A stretch of DNA of 64,000 nucleotides from Anaeromyces robustus (lineage: Eukaryota; Neocallimastigomycota; Neocallimastigomycetes; Neocallimastigales; Neocallimastigaceae). Shown here one piece after another: positions 45,549-59,400 of this stretch. A program made the translations under genes and the position numbers. Each line of letters opens with the position of its first letter. Position 1 is the first letter of the stretch. The stretch is taken from assembly GCA_002104895.1 (NCBI GenBank), contig MCFG01000048.1, positions 18,501 to 82,500 on the forward strand. Direction: 5' to 3'. Below the pieces are notes generated by a model, which did no database searches, was not told the origin of the DNA, and saw nothing but the letters and a program-made list of their open reading frames with translations.

Positions 45549-48225
45549 ATGAAATTCAATTTCTCAAAAATTATTCCTTTAACTTTATCAGCAGTATTTT
45601 GTAAGTTAAAAATATAAATAATTATATATATATATTTATAAAATGATAATAATATTAATATTAATATAATAATTAATAATAATTATATATATCAATTTAT
45701 TGTAATAAATGTATAATTATATATATAAATAGTTAAAAAAGTTGCTGCTATTGATTCTTTTTTAAAAGATGCCATTCGTCCAAAACTTTTTCAAATGACT
45801 GATTTTAATGTACCAAAAATCAGAATTTATATAAATGAAACTGAATATGCTAACCTCTTTTTAGTAATGCGTTGTGAAATGGATACTCATCCTAGTTATT
45901 TAAAAAGAAATGATGATTGTTATACTGCACCATGGGTTAATTTAAATGATTCTTTTAAAAAACTTATAAGTAAAAAATATTTAGATGTCAATTCAGTTAA
46001 TAATACAGAAGATAAAAAATTAATTGATGATGTTACCAATGATAAAAAAGAAATTACTTTATCTGAATTTGAAAAAATTGTAACAACTTATACTAAATAT
46101 AGTTTAGAACAAATATTTTCTCAACCCTATGACCTTATTCGTGTTCCAAATTCTACACCATATGGTACTAATTTTGAAACGGATAGTGCTTCAATGGTTT
46201 TTCAATTAAAAGAGTAAGTAAAATCTGTTGAAATTTGAAAATTTTATAATAGGAAAAAAAAAATAAAATAAAATAAAATAAAATAAAATAAAATAAAATA
46301 AAATAAAATAAAATAAAATAAAAAAAATAAGAGATAGCAAAAAAAAATTATTACATAGAATTTTATATATAATTATATTATTTATTTATTTTTTTATTAT
46401 TATATATATTATATATATATATATTTTTATTCTTTCCATATTATATATTTTTGTATAAATTATTTTTTAAAATATATTATTAATATAAAAAAATTATATA
46501 TTCTATTCTATTCTATTCTATTCTATTCTATTCTATTCTATTCTATTCTATTCTATTATATATTATAAAATAATTTTTAACTAACAAAAAAAAAAAAAAA
46601 TTTATAGAGATAATTCTTACAAAAATACTACATTTTCTAAAGTAAAATTTTCGGTCGGTGGAAGATCATCAAAAGCTTATGCTAAATTAAGTTATAATAT
46701 TAACATAAAAAAAGATCTTTTATATGAATGTAAACAATTACGTTTACGTGCCGATTCTGTTGATCCATCCTATTTAAGAGAAAAAATTGCTTATGATTTA
46801 CATAATCTTATTGATTTACCATCTCTTTATGCTAATTATGCTAGACTTTATATTAATGATAAATATATGGGATTTTTCCTTTTAAGAGATGCCATTAAAT
46901 CTAGATGGATTGAAATGATTTTTGGAGAAAAGGATACTAAAAATATTTATAAATGTCATGAAAGTGCTACTCAAATATTTAATTGTGAAAATGATGATGA
47001 AAAAATTACGGATAATACCGATTTCTTAAAATTTGTGGATAAATTAAAGAATGTTAAAAGTCGTGAAGAATTAGAAAAATTCTTTGATGTTGAAACTTTT
47101 ATTAAATGGCAAGCAGCAAGATATTTATTAGGATCCTTAGATCATGATAAGGGTAAAAATACGGTACTTTATATGTATCATAGAAAAGATACGGATGTAG
47201 ATTATTGGGTTCCCCTTCATTATGATTTTGATATGAATTTTGGTAATTATAAAATTCCAAATACCATGCAACCTTTTAGTAAAGAAATTGCTTATAAAGA
47301 AAATCCATTATATCCTATTTATAAATTACTTAAACTTGATGATGAAAGTGAAGAATTAATTGGTCTTATGGATGAGATTATGCATAAAGTTTTTAATCCA
47401 AATGTTCTTATTCCACGTATTGATCAATTAAAATATTTTATTCAAAAATATGTCAAGGATGATTTAACGGAAGATAAAGAGGGTCATTTACCGGGTAGAT
47501 TTGATATACCTGTCCATCGTGGTGAAGATCTTTTTGATTATAATGATTTTGAAAAGAATAGTGATTTTACTACCATTGAAACCATTCAATATCACAATGA
47601 TTTTAATGATAAAGATTTCCGTAGAACAACCGCTCTTGGTCTTAAACAATGGGTCATTGAAAGATTTAAGTATGCTTGTACGACCTATCATCTTGATTGT
47701 AGTTATGCGGATTCTGTTTTAAGTCGACCAGAATATTCCGATTATAATATTAAAAAAATTACTCATGTTCAAAGAAATGGAGGATGTAAAGGTACAGGTT
47801 ATGCTTGTTGTATTATGAATAATGGTTATATTGATAGTACCGATAGTGATGGTACATGGGGTATTGAAGGAGGTAGATATTGTCTTTATGAAGAAAAACC
47901 AAAAAATAATAATGGTAAGGAGGATGATAAGGATAAGGAGGATGATAAGGATAATGATGAAAATTGTTGGTCGATGAAAGAAGGTTATCCATGTTGTAAA
48001 GATGAAAATACACCCGTTTCCTATATTAGTAAAAGTACAGGTAAAGAATGGGGTATGGAAAATGGAGAATGGTGTGGTATTGTTGATAAACAAAAACGTT
48101 GTTCTAAAGTAGAAGGTTATAAATGTTGTAAATCCACCTGTACAGTATCTTATACCGATAGTAATAAATGGGGAGTTGAAAATAATGAATGGTGTATTAT
48201 TCCTTATGAATGTGATAATCAATAA
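45549..48225 (+). CDS. CotH-domain protein with three fungal dockerins (array gene 6)
   Basis: Secreted protein of 716 residues from exons 45549-45600, 45733-46213 and 46608-48225; introns GTAAGT...TAG, phases 1 and 2. Signal peptide residues 1 to about 24. N-terminal block LFQMTDF, CEMDTHPSYLKRNDDC, TAPW. CotH-like domain with LDHDKG (Asp near 356) and HYDFDMNFG (motif 383-390). Dockerins begin near Cys571 (GTGYACC), Cys631 (GYPCC) and Cys676 (GYKCC). The linker between the first two is a repeated KEDDKDKEDDKDND stretch, the most regular acidic linker of the array. The third dockerin lacks the VINGVEQ insertion of genes 4 and 5 and ends WCIIPYEC, closer to genes 1, 3, 7 and 8, which may mark recombination between subgroups. 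Intron 2 carries two pentanucleotide arrays. Confidence 0.93.
46263..46324. repeat. (AAAAT)n repeat in intron 2 of gene 6
   Basis: About 12 perfect AAAAT units, shortly after the GTAAGT donor. Confidence 0.9.
46500..46556. repeat. (ATTCT)n repeat in intron 2 of gene 6
   Basis: About 11 perfect ATTCT units, about 50 bases before the TAG acceptor at 46605-46607. ATTCT arrays within introns are known elsewhere to be expansion-prone; here length variation between strains would be a simple marker. Confidence 0.9.
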
Positions 48226-49321
48226 ATTAAAAATTAAAAAAAAATAAAATAAAAAATAAAAAATAAAAAATAAAATAAAACAATAAAACCAATATAAACT
48301 AATAAATAAATAAATAAAATATATATATATATATAAAATATACATATATATATATAGAATAGATAGAATAAAAAGAATATAATATAAAAAAATAAAATTA
48401 AAAAAAAAAAATTTTTTTTTTTATTTTTATTCTATTTAAAAGTATTAAGACAAAAAAAAAGAGAGAGAGAGATTAAAGGGAATAATATGAAAAAAATATA
48501 TATAATTGAATAAAAAAAATTATTATTAAAAAATTATTAAATTAATAATTAATAATTAAAATAATTATAATAATAATTATAATAATAATAATAATAATAA
48601 TATTTAATAATTTAAATATCATATTTTTAAAATGATTCTTTTATTTATAAAATAATAAAAAATTAAATAATAATACTACTAATAATAATAATTATAAAAA
48701 TAATAAGAAAAAAAAAAAAAAAAAAAGATTTTTTTTTTTATTATTTTATCATTACCTAGTTATAATAATTATAATATATATATTTTTAAAAAAATTTTTT
48801 TTTTTTTTATTTCTATATTTATAATTGTTATATTTCATTGAAAGATTAAAAAAAAAAATTAAGAAAAAAAAAAAAAAGAAAAAAAAAAAGAAAAGATAAG
48901 AAAATAAGAAAAAGAAAAGTAAATATTATTAAATAATTAAATAATATTAATATATTTATTTTATTTTTATTTTTTATTTTTTTTTCCTTAGTTTTTTTTT
49001 TTTTATATCTATCTATATTTCTTTTTATATAAAATTAGATTTATAAATCTTTTCTTATATATATATTTAAAAAATAAAATAAAAAAAAAAATTTATATAA
49101 TTTTTTTAATAAAAAAAAAAAAAAAAATTTAAAGATAATTTTTTATTATGTTATTTTTCAATTAATAATAATAATCATTGAATAACATAATAATAATAAT
49201 AATCAATAATTAATAATCAATCAATCAATAAATGAATAATAAATAAAATTATTTAAAAGTAAAAGAAAAAGAAAGAGAAAAGAGTATATATATTTTTATC
49301 TATTTTGTTTAATTTTGTTTA

Positions 49322-49435
49322 GTTTAATCTATTATTATATGGAGTAGAAAACTAAAAGTTTCTAATCATGAATGTGGGAGTTTTGGTGTAGCTCTGTATA
49401 TATTATTATCTATTATTGGACGATTTCTTAGGTAA
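49322..49435 (+). other. Coding-like patch, possible exon remnant
   Basis: A G-richer patch has one open frame that reads HECGSFGVALYILLSIIGRF then LR and runs into AG-GTAAAC, a plausible donor site. The hydrophobic run resembles a membrane segment. There is no start codon in frame, no partner exon that I can find, and no recognised family. It could be a relic exon or chance. Confidence 0.2.
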
Positions 49436-50042
49436 ACTTCAATATTTATAATGTGGGGTTTTTTTTTATATCCAAAAAATATAAATATAAAAAAATATAT
49501 ATAGGAATATAGGAATATACCATTTAAAAAAAAAATAAAATAAGCATTGAAAAGCCAAAAAAAATGTGTATGTAAAAGAGTACTATGAGTATAATATTTA
49601 AAAACGAAAAATTTATTTATTTTCTATTAATTATAAATTTATTTATATATTAATTATTATATATTTATTTATATATTTATTAATATATTCATTAATTTAT
49701 TTTTTATATCCTTATTATATAATTATAATATATTCATTAATATATTTTTTATATCATTATATATTTTTAAAAATATTTTAAAAAATATATTAATCAAAAA
49801 AAAAAATAAAAATAATATAAAAAAAAAACACAAAAATTCTTAAACTTGTATATAATAATAAAACCAATAGTTTTTTATTGAAAAGTTATATCATCATTTA
49901 TATATTATAAATATAAATATTATATATTATATTAAATATATAAAATAATTTTATATATATAATAATATATTATGATATATGTTAAGTACAAATATTTTAA
50001 TATAATTATTGTAATACCTAAAAATTATTTATTATAAAGTCA

Positions 50043-50125
50043 AATAGTAAAATAGTAAAATAGTAAAATAGTAAAATAGTAAAATAGTAAAATAGTAAAA
50101 TAGTAAAATAGTAAAATAGTAAAAA
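50043..50125. repeat. (AAATAGTA)n octanucleotide repeat
   Basis: About ten tandem copies of the 8-base unit AAATAGTA, nearly perfect. Confidence 0.9.
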
Positions 50126-50667
50126 TTATAATAAATTATAATAAATAATAATAATAAATAATAATAAATTATAATAAATAATAAATGATTTACTTTTTAC
50201 AATGTTTTTTTTTTTTTTAATAAATTAAAATTAATTTATTATTAATTAAACTCTTTATCATTTTTACCAAATTTTTTTATATTAATTAGAATTTATAGAA
50301 AAGAAAATAAAAAAATGATAATTTTTATTAAGAATAAACTTTATTTATTAGTATTTTTGAATTAATGAATTATAATAATAATAATAATAATAATATTTAT
50401 AATAATAATAATTAATAAAAATAAAAAATATAATTTAATATTTATTATTATTAACCCATTTTTATTTTTGATTTTACTATCCTTTTAAATCATCTATTTC
50501 CATAAGTAACATTTATTTATTTATCATTCATTCATTCATTTTATTTATTAAATATAATAAAATAATTATTTATATATAAATATATTATTAAATTAGGTAA
50601 ATCAATTATAACAACAACAAAAAATAAAAATAAATATAATTTATTTTTTATTTTATTTTATATTTTG

Positions 50668-50698
<31 letters not shown>

Positions 50699-52709
50699 AA
50701 TGAAAGTTAAAAAAAAAAAAAAGTTAAGAAATTAATATTAATTAATTATCAAATTATCATGTTATGATGATTCATCATGAATGAAAATCACTTTTTTTAT
50801 TAATCCTGAAAATTTATATTTAAATAATAATAATTAATAATAATAATTAAATAATAATAATTAAATAATAATAATTTATAATTAAATAAATATTTAAATA
50901 TTTAAAGTAAAACTTAAAACATTTTGTGTTATATTTGTGTTAAATTAAAAAATTTATTTGAAGAGTAAATTAAAAAATCAAAAATAAAAATAACAAAAAT
51001 ATAAAAATATACATAAAATTTAATATTTATAATATTAATAATAATAAATAATAATAAAAATATTAATAATAATAATTAATTATAATGATTTTTGATATTA
51101 GAAAAAAGAAAAGATTTAACTATTATTATATATAATAATTATTATTATTATAATTTAAGTATTTTTATTATTATTATTTTTATTTCTATTATTATTTTTA
51201 ATTATTTATCTTTTGTAATATGATTTATTAATACTCAGTTTTTTTCTTCTTATATAATATTATGAAATCATTATTTTAATTTTTTAATATTTTCCATCTA
51301 TACATATTTTAAGGTAAATAAAAAGTCATTTGGTCTTTTAATATATTTCATAATAATTAAAAAGAAAAAATTATCTTTATAATCAAAATTAAGTAAATCA
51401 GAAAAATAATATTGAATAATAATAAACAATAATGATTATGATAATGAAAATGATAATGATAACAATAATAATAATATAATTAAAGAATTTATAGATTTAT
51501 TTCTTTTTTTTATGAGAATTTTATTTATATAATTAAAAAAAAAGTATATGATATACTTTTATTTAAATATAAAAAAAAATCTTATAATTTTTTTTTTATT
51601 ATTATTTATTTTTTATTATTTATTATAATTATGAAAATATGATCAAATAATTAAATAGTTAAAAATAATAATAACTACTTTTTTGATTTATTTATCTACT
51701 ATTGAAATTATTTATATCATTAAAAATGATACAATAACAAGAAAATGATATGATATAAAAAATAATAAATTATAAACTATTACTATTATCATTTATTACT
51801 TATTATCATTATTATTATTTTTAATCTTTATTATTATTAATCTTTATTATTATTATTATTATTAAATTTATTAATACTTTTTTTATTATTGTTATTAATT
51901 ATTGTGTGGTATTAAAAATAAATATTTTATGCTAAAAAATCTTATTTTTTCTATTTTCTTTTTTCCTTTTTTCCTTTTTCCTTTTTTTCTTTTTTCTTTT
52001 TTCTTTTTTTTTTTTCATATTAAAAAATTCATTTAAAAATTTTGTGTAACAATTTTAAAAAATCAAAAAAATATAAACATAAAAAAAAAATATATTTAAT
52101 CTATTTAAATAAAATATATACTAAATAAAATGAATTGATATATTTAATAGGTATATTAATATATAATCTAATATATTACAATTCCTTTTACTTATTTTTT
52201 ATTATTCTTTTTACTTATTATTATTAAAAATTTATATTAATATTTTTTTTAAAAAAAAAAAATATATGAATAAGAATAATAATAATAATAATAATAAATA
52301 ATATTAAAAATTTCATATATTATTATAAATAGTATAAAAAATTATTTTTTTTTCTTATTATTTTTTTTTTTTAAAGAAAAAAGAAAAAATAATTTTTTTC
52401 ATGATAATAAATTAGTAATTTTAAATGGAAATATAAAACAAATTTATAGTCATTTGTTTTAATAGATTCAATAATTTATTCTGTTTAAATTACATTTATT
52501 AAAAAAATTTATTATTATAAAAAAATTTTAAATAAAATAAAATAAAATTAAAAAAAAAAATAAATAAAAAAAAAATAAAATAAAATTATATATAATATTT
52601 AATAAATAAAAAGAAGAAAAAAAAGAAGAAAAAATAATATATATAATTTGGAAAAAGTATAAAAAATTAAAAAAAAAAAAAGAAAAAAATAAATATATTT
52701 ATATCAAAA

Positions 52710-53653
52710 ATGAAATTTAATTATTTTAAATCCTTTTTTTTGTTTTCAGCATTTTTAGGTTAGTATTATTATTATTATTATTTATATATAAATATCTATA
52801 TATATATTTAAATTTATTTTCAAGTATAATTATAATTAACAGAAAAAAATTTTTTTTTTAATTATTTTATAATTTAATTTAATTATGTAAATTACTTTTT
52901 TTTTTTTTTTTTCCTTTTTATTTACAATTAATTAATATTTATAAACTTATTATTAAAATAATTTTAGCTAATATTAAAAAAGCTGATGCTTTAGATAGCT
53001 TTTTTAATACTTATAAAAAGAAAGATGCTATTATAAATCGTCCACCACTTTTTGAAATTACAGATTTCAAAGTACCAATAATGAGAGTTACCATTTCACC
53101 AGAAGAATATGAAGATTTTTTTATAAGTAGACAATGTGAAAGAGATACTACTCCAGGTTTTTTAAAAAGAAATGAAGCTTGTTATACAGCTCATTGGGTA
53201 GATTTAAATCAAGTTTTATCAACTTGTATTCAAAATAAATATATTGATATTTCAAAAATTACTCCTAAAGATAAGGAATTAGTGGATAAAGTTACTGGAA
53301 ATACTAATTCTTATAATATTACTTTATCCGAATTTGAAAATATAATTACCACTTATTCTGATTTTAAATTAGAAGAAATTTTATCTAAACCTTATAGACT
53401 TTTAAATCCACCATCTTATCATGATTTTGTAGCAGAAAAAGCTCGTATGACTTTTGAATTTGTAGAGTAAGTATTTATAAATATATATATAAAAAACTTT
53501 TTTTTTTTTTTTTTTTAATAATAATTTTTATAAATAATAAATAAAATAAATAAATAATATATAATAGTTACTATTAAAAAAAAATTATTATTATTTTTTT
53601 TTAAATGTTACCATTATTATTGAACACAAATATAAAATTTTATTTAGTAATAA

Positions 53654-53691
<38 letters not shown>

Positions 53692-55471
53692 TAATAATAA
53701 TAATTAATAATTAATTTATATATATAAATTTATATATTTTATTTTTTTTATACTTTATTATATTATAATAATATAATATTTATATTCATTTTCCTATTCA
53801 TATTTACATTCATTATTCATTTTTCCTATTCATTATTCATAATTCATTATTCATTATTCATTATTCATTATTCATTATTCATTATTCATTATTAATATTA
53901 ATAGAGGTAAAAAGAAAAATATAACTGAATTTGAAAAAGTTAAATTTTCTGTTGGTGGTAATTCTTCAAAAATGTATTCAAAATTAAGTTATAATCTTAA
54001 TATTAAATCAGGAACATTATTTGGTAGTAAACAATTACGTTTACGTTCAGAACCTGTTGATCCTGCTTTTATTAGAGAAAAATTAGCTTATGATTTACAT
54101 ACTGTTATAGGATTACCATCCCTTTCAGCTAATTTTGCTAAACTTTATATTAATGATGAATATATGGGATTTTATCTTTTAAGAGATGCTTTTAAATCTA
54201 AATGGGTAGAACAAACTTTTGGAGAAAAATCAACCAAACATATTTATAAATGTGGAAATGGTGATAATCCATTTTTTAATTGTTCTAATGATGATGAAGA
54301 TATGACTGAAGATAAAGAATGGGAAAAATTTTTAGATCGTTTAGATAAAGCTAAAACACGTCAAGATTTAGAAGAATTTTTTGATGTTGATACATTTATT
54401 AAATGGCAAGCTTCAAGATATTTATTTGGTTCCTTAGATCATCAAAGTGGTCGTAATAATAATGCAATGTATATGTATCATAATGTTACTAATGGTAAAG
54501 ATATTTGGATACCATTACTTTATGATTTTGATATGAATTTTGGTAATTTCCGTGTACCCGTCATACAACGTAATTTTACTCAAGAAATTGTTGATCCTTA
54601 TAATCCATTATATGAAATTTTAAATCTTAATGATGAAAGTGAAGAATTAAAATCTATATTTGATGATATTATGCGTCAAGTTTTTAATCCTTTAGTGATG
54701 TTAGCACGTATTGATCAATTAAAATATTTTTTAAAACAATATATTAAAGAAGATCGTACTCCAGATGCCTATGGTCATCGACCAGGTAGATTTAATTTAA
54801 CCATGTATTTTGCGGAAGATCTTTATACGTATGATGATTTTAAAAAGAATTCCGATTATACCACTGTAAAATCAAGATTATATTATAATAATTTTAATGA
54901 TTATAGTCGTTATTCCGAAGCTGTAGGTATTAAACGATGGGTCATAGAACGTTTTCAATATGTTTGTGATACCTATCAAATTGATTGTGACTATGCCAAA
55001 GAAATTATCGATTCCCAAAATTATAAGGTGACTGAAATTAATCGTGAACAAAGAAATGAAGGATGTAAAGGTACAGGTTATCCATGTTGTATTTTAGAAA
55101 GTACCGCTTTTAGAACCTATGATAGAAGTGGTTATTGGGGATTAGAAGGAGGTAATTATTGTCTTATAGAAGATTATCCAGTTTTAGAAACTTGTTGGTC
55201 TGAAGCATTAGGTTATCCATGTTGTCGTGATCCTCGAACCACCATTTATAAAACTGAAAAAGATGGTAAAGAATGGGGTATAGAATCTAATCAATGGTGT
55301 GGTATTAATGAAATGCAAGGGGTTAAAAAATGTCCAGGTTATGCCGAAGGCTATAATTGTTGTAAAAATTGTGAAGTTACCTATATTTCCCATTCCGATC
55401 CAAATAAAAAATGGGGATTCTTTTCTAATGGAGATTGGTGTTCTATTCCATATTCTTGTGATAAAAAATAA
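52710..55471 (+). CDS. CotH-domain protein with three fungal dockerins (array gene 7)
   Basis: Secreted protein of 704 residues from exons 52710-52758, 52968-53466 and 53905-55471; introns GTTAGT...TAG and GTAAGT...TAG, phases 1 and 2. Signal peptide residues 1 to about 24 (KKADA). N-terminal block LFEITDF, CERDTTPGFLKRN and CYTAHW, where His replaces the Pro found in all seven paralogues. CotH-like domain with VKFSVGG, LRLRS, REKLAYDL, LDHQSG (Asp near 361) and YDFDMNFG (389-396). Dockerins begin near Cys570 (GTGYPCC), Cys613 (GYPCC) and Cys659 (GYNCC), with short linkers and no acidic expansion. The third has a slightly longer WGFFSNGDWC ending. The last residues are CDKK, as CKK/CNKK in genes 3 and 8. 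Confidence 0.93.
53813..53895. repeat. (ATTATTC)n repeat in intron 2 of gene 7
   Basis: About ten ATTATTC-type units, some with CC variants at the 5' side, ending ten bases before the acceptor TAG. Confidence 0.85.
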
Positions 55472-55646
55472 TAATAGCAATAAAGAAAAAAAGAAGAAAA
55501 AAAAAGAAGAAAAAAAAAGTAAAAAAAAAATAAAAATAAAAAAAAAAAAAAAAGAACAAGAATGAACAAAAAGAATGGACAATAAGAATGAACAAAAACA
55601 AAACAAAAAAAAAAAGGAATAAAAATAAAAAAAAAGAAAAAAAAAA

Positions 55647-55702
55647 ACGAAAAACGAAAAACGAAAAACGAAAAACGAAAAACGAAAAACGAAAAACGAA
55701 AA
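55647..55702. repeat. (ACGAAAA)n heptanucleotide repeat
   Basis: Eight perfect tandem copies of ACGAAAA, 175 bases downstream of the gene 7 stop codon. Its regular CpG-containing unit is unusual in this A/T-only background. The G+C-poor unit does not match any telomere repeat I know. Confidence 0.9.
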
Positions 55703-56403
55703 CCAAAAAACAAAAATTAAATAAAAAAACAAGTATTTTAACATATATTGATATATATGTAAAATACTTTTTATATTTTATAGACAAACTGTTGATCTGT
55801 TTGTATTTTTAAATAAATTGTTATTTGAAATAACAATTTTTTAACAAAAATATATATTATTAATAAATATAAACCAATATAAACAAATATAAACAAAATA
55901 ATACAAATAAATAATAATAACAATAATAAATAATCATAATCTTTAACGAATATAATTTTATTTTATTAATAAAATTATATATACAATAAAATCATCATTT
56001 ACAAAAAAAATAAAAAAAAAAATAAAAAATAAAAAAAATAAAAATATTAAATTTTGTCAATATTATTTCTTTTTTCTTTATATACCTTTACACATATATA
56101 TAAAAAAAAACCAAAAAAAAAAAAAATATATTATCAAAGAAAAAGAATATTATATATCTATTTTATTTTATTCATTAATAATTAATGAATTAGTAAATAA
56201 AATAAAATAAAATAAAATAAAATCAAATAAATAAATTAAAAAAAAATTTTTTTTTCTAATTTTTTAAATATTAATGAATAAATAAATAAATAAATAAATA
56301 ATAATAATAATATTAAAAATAAAAAAAAAATAATAATGACTTAATAATTAAATAATGTAAAAATCATAAAAAAATAAATAAAATAAATAAATTTAAAAAT
56401 AAA

Positions 56404-56436
<33 letters not shown>

Positions 56437-59400
56437 TTTTTTTTTTTTCGTTATACACTTTATTAATTAATATTTATTTATTTATATAGTTTTTTAAAAA
56501 AGTATTTTGGATAAATTTTAACCAACCTTATACTATATATTATTTATATGGATTGAAGATCAAAAAGAATCTCCCAAGATTTGTAAAAAAAAAAAAAACT
56601 TTTTTTTTTCTGTTTTTATTTATTAATGTTTACCATGAAATGACAAAATAAAAAAAAAATTATTATTAACAAATAAATAATAAAAAGGTAAAAATAAAAT
56701 AAAAAATAAAAACAAAAAAAAAAAAAAGTCAACTTTTAATATTATAAAAAAAAATATTTCTATATAAAGAATTTTTTTTCCATCAAATCATGAATTCCAT
56801 TGGATTATAATCTAAAATATATTATATATAACTATTTATATATAACATAACATAACATAACATTACATAACCATTAAGATTAACATTCCATAATAATTTA
56901 TCAATCAAAGTCATAATAAATAGAAATAGAAATTTTATTCTTTTTTTTTTTAGTTTTTTTTTTTTATAATATATATAAAACTTTATTAACTAATAAAAAT
57001 CAAATTTAATTGATAAAATAAAGAAAATAAAAAAAAAATAAAAAAAGAAAAGAAAAGAAAGATATATTTAAAATAAAATTCAAAAGATAATAATATTATA
57101 TAATATAATAATAATAAAAAAGATGGATGAAGTTTTTAATTTCAAAGATTATTGATGATTTAATTATTCCCTTTTTTTTGTTTTTATGATAATTAATTTA
57201 TTAATTTAAATATTAAATTTTTAAATATATTTTAGTTTTTATCTAAATTATTAATAAAAAAAAAATATTTTTTTCTTTTTTTCTTTCTTGGCATTATTAA
57301 ACAATTAAATAAAGTTTTTGTTCTTTTTTTTTTCTTAACATTATCAATACTTTTTACTTTTTTTTTTTTATTAAGAGTGTTACAAATTTAAAAATTCTGA
57401 TATTATTATTATTATATCATTATATTATTATTATTGATTATATAATTATTTAATTATTTGTTTTTCTTTTCTTTTTCTTCTTTTATTATTATTATTATTT
57501 TTAAAACAAAACAAAACAAAACAAAACAAAACAAAAAAAAGATAAAAAAGAAGATAAAATAAAATAAAAAAAAATAAAAAATAAAAAAAAAAATAAAAAA
57601 ATAAAAATTAGAATTAAAACTTTATTTATTATAAAATAAATTAAATTCTTTTTTGATGGAAAACAAACTTTATCTATTTAATTCATTAGTTAATATATAC
57701 ATTTATATTATAATATATTATTATTATTATTATTATTATTATTGATATAAATAAACTTTTTTTTTTTAAAATCCATTATTTATTATTTAAAATTTATATT
57801 CTGTATTTTTTTTTTTCTTTTTTCTTTTTTTTTTTTTTCTTTTTTCTTTTAAATATAAAAAAAAAAAAGAGAAAAAATTGAATTTTAATTTTATTTTATT
57901 TTATTTTTATTTTATTTTTTAATTTTATATTAAATTAACTTTATTTAAAAAAGAAAAGAATAAAGTTTATTTTTATTTTATTTTATTTTTCCATTGTTTT
58001 ATCTTATTTTTTTTTGTTTCTGTTTTGTTTCTGTTTTTCTGTTTCTGTTTCTGTTTCTGATTTTGTTTCTGTTTTCTATTTTCTATTTTTTCTATTTTAA
58101 TTTTTTTTCATATAAAAATATATATTAAAGATTTTGCTTTTATGGAATGTTTTTTTTTTTTAATTTTTTATTTTTAAATAATTAAAAATGATTAAAATAA
58201 TATATTGTTTTTTTATTATTGTTTTTTTATTTTTATTTTTTATTTTGTTCTTGTTTTTTTGTATTTTTGTATTTTTTGTATTTTGCATAATCAATAGAAC
58301 AAAAAATAAAAATTTAAAAATTTAAAATAAAAAATAATGTAATATAATTATTATAATATTATTTATATATTTTAAATATTTAATTTATCTTTTATATTCT
58401 GTATTTTTTTGTATTTTGTCTCTTTTCTTTTCCTATTTTGTTTCTTTTTTTTTTTCTATTTTCTATTTTCTATTTTCTAAATATCAATTTATGTAATTTA
58501 TTTTAATTGTTTCTTTTTTTTTTTTTTGTTATTTTTTTTTGATGGCTAATTTTTATATTAAAAGAAAAGAAAAAGATCATATCTAATTAAATATTGTTTA
58601 TTGTTTCCATTTTTTTGTTTTTGTTTCTTGTTTTTGTTTTTTTTTTTTTAGATATAAAATTAAAACTTTTAATAAATCTTTTTTTTTATTTTGTTAAATT
58701 AAATTTCTATTGTCATTGTAAAATAAAAGATTTTTTATGATTCCTCCATTCTTTTTTTCTATTTTTTTTATGATTATTAAATGTAAGATATTTTAATATT
58801 AAATAATTAAAATAATTATTAAATCAACAACAACGATTATATATATTTTTTTATTTCTGCTTATTATTGTTTATTTTTCTTTTTAATTTTTATTTTCAAT
58901 TTTGTATCTGTTTATTTAAACTTTTTTTTCTAAAATAATTTTTTTGTACCTAATTTTGGATGGCTAATTTATTATTTTTTAATAATTAATTTAATTATTA
59001 ATTATTATTATTATTATTATTATTTTTCTTTCTTATTATTTAATTATTTAATATTTAAACTTTTCTTTTTCTTTTTCTTTTCTGTTATTGTTAGTTGGTG
59101 TTTTAAAAAAATTCATTTTCCATTTTATTTATTTTAATATTGTTTTTTTTTGTTAATCTTTTGTTAAAAGTGCTGTTTACTAAATCGAAATTAATAAAAA
59201 ATTATAATAAAATAGAAAATTATAATAAAATTACATTTGAAAAAATCTAGAAAAAAATTGAATATTGAATACAAAAAAAATTTAAATTATTAAAATATAG
59301 AAAATTAAAAAATTAGAGGACATCACCACCATATTCCATTAATAATAAATAAATAATAATAAATAATAAATAATAAATAATAATAATAAAAAAGAATTTT

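Larger units (their letters stand above)
48226..52709. other. Spacer between genes 6 and 7
   Basis: A/T-rich, with a coding-like patch at 49322-49435, an 8-base tandem repeat at 50043-50125, and GAT/AAT-rich sequence near 51400-51470. No intact gene is seen. Confidence 0.7.

Noticed and set aside
45203-45559. Minus-strand frame rich in Phe, Ile and Leu
   Set aside because: Shadow of AAAAT-type repeats before gene 6; it overlaps the signal-peptide exon.
55647-55702. Internal telomere-like repeat
   Set aside because: ACGAAAA does not match a known fungal telomere unit, and the array is only eight copies.
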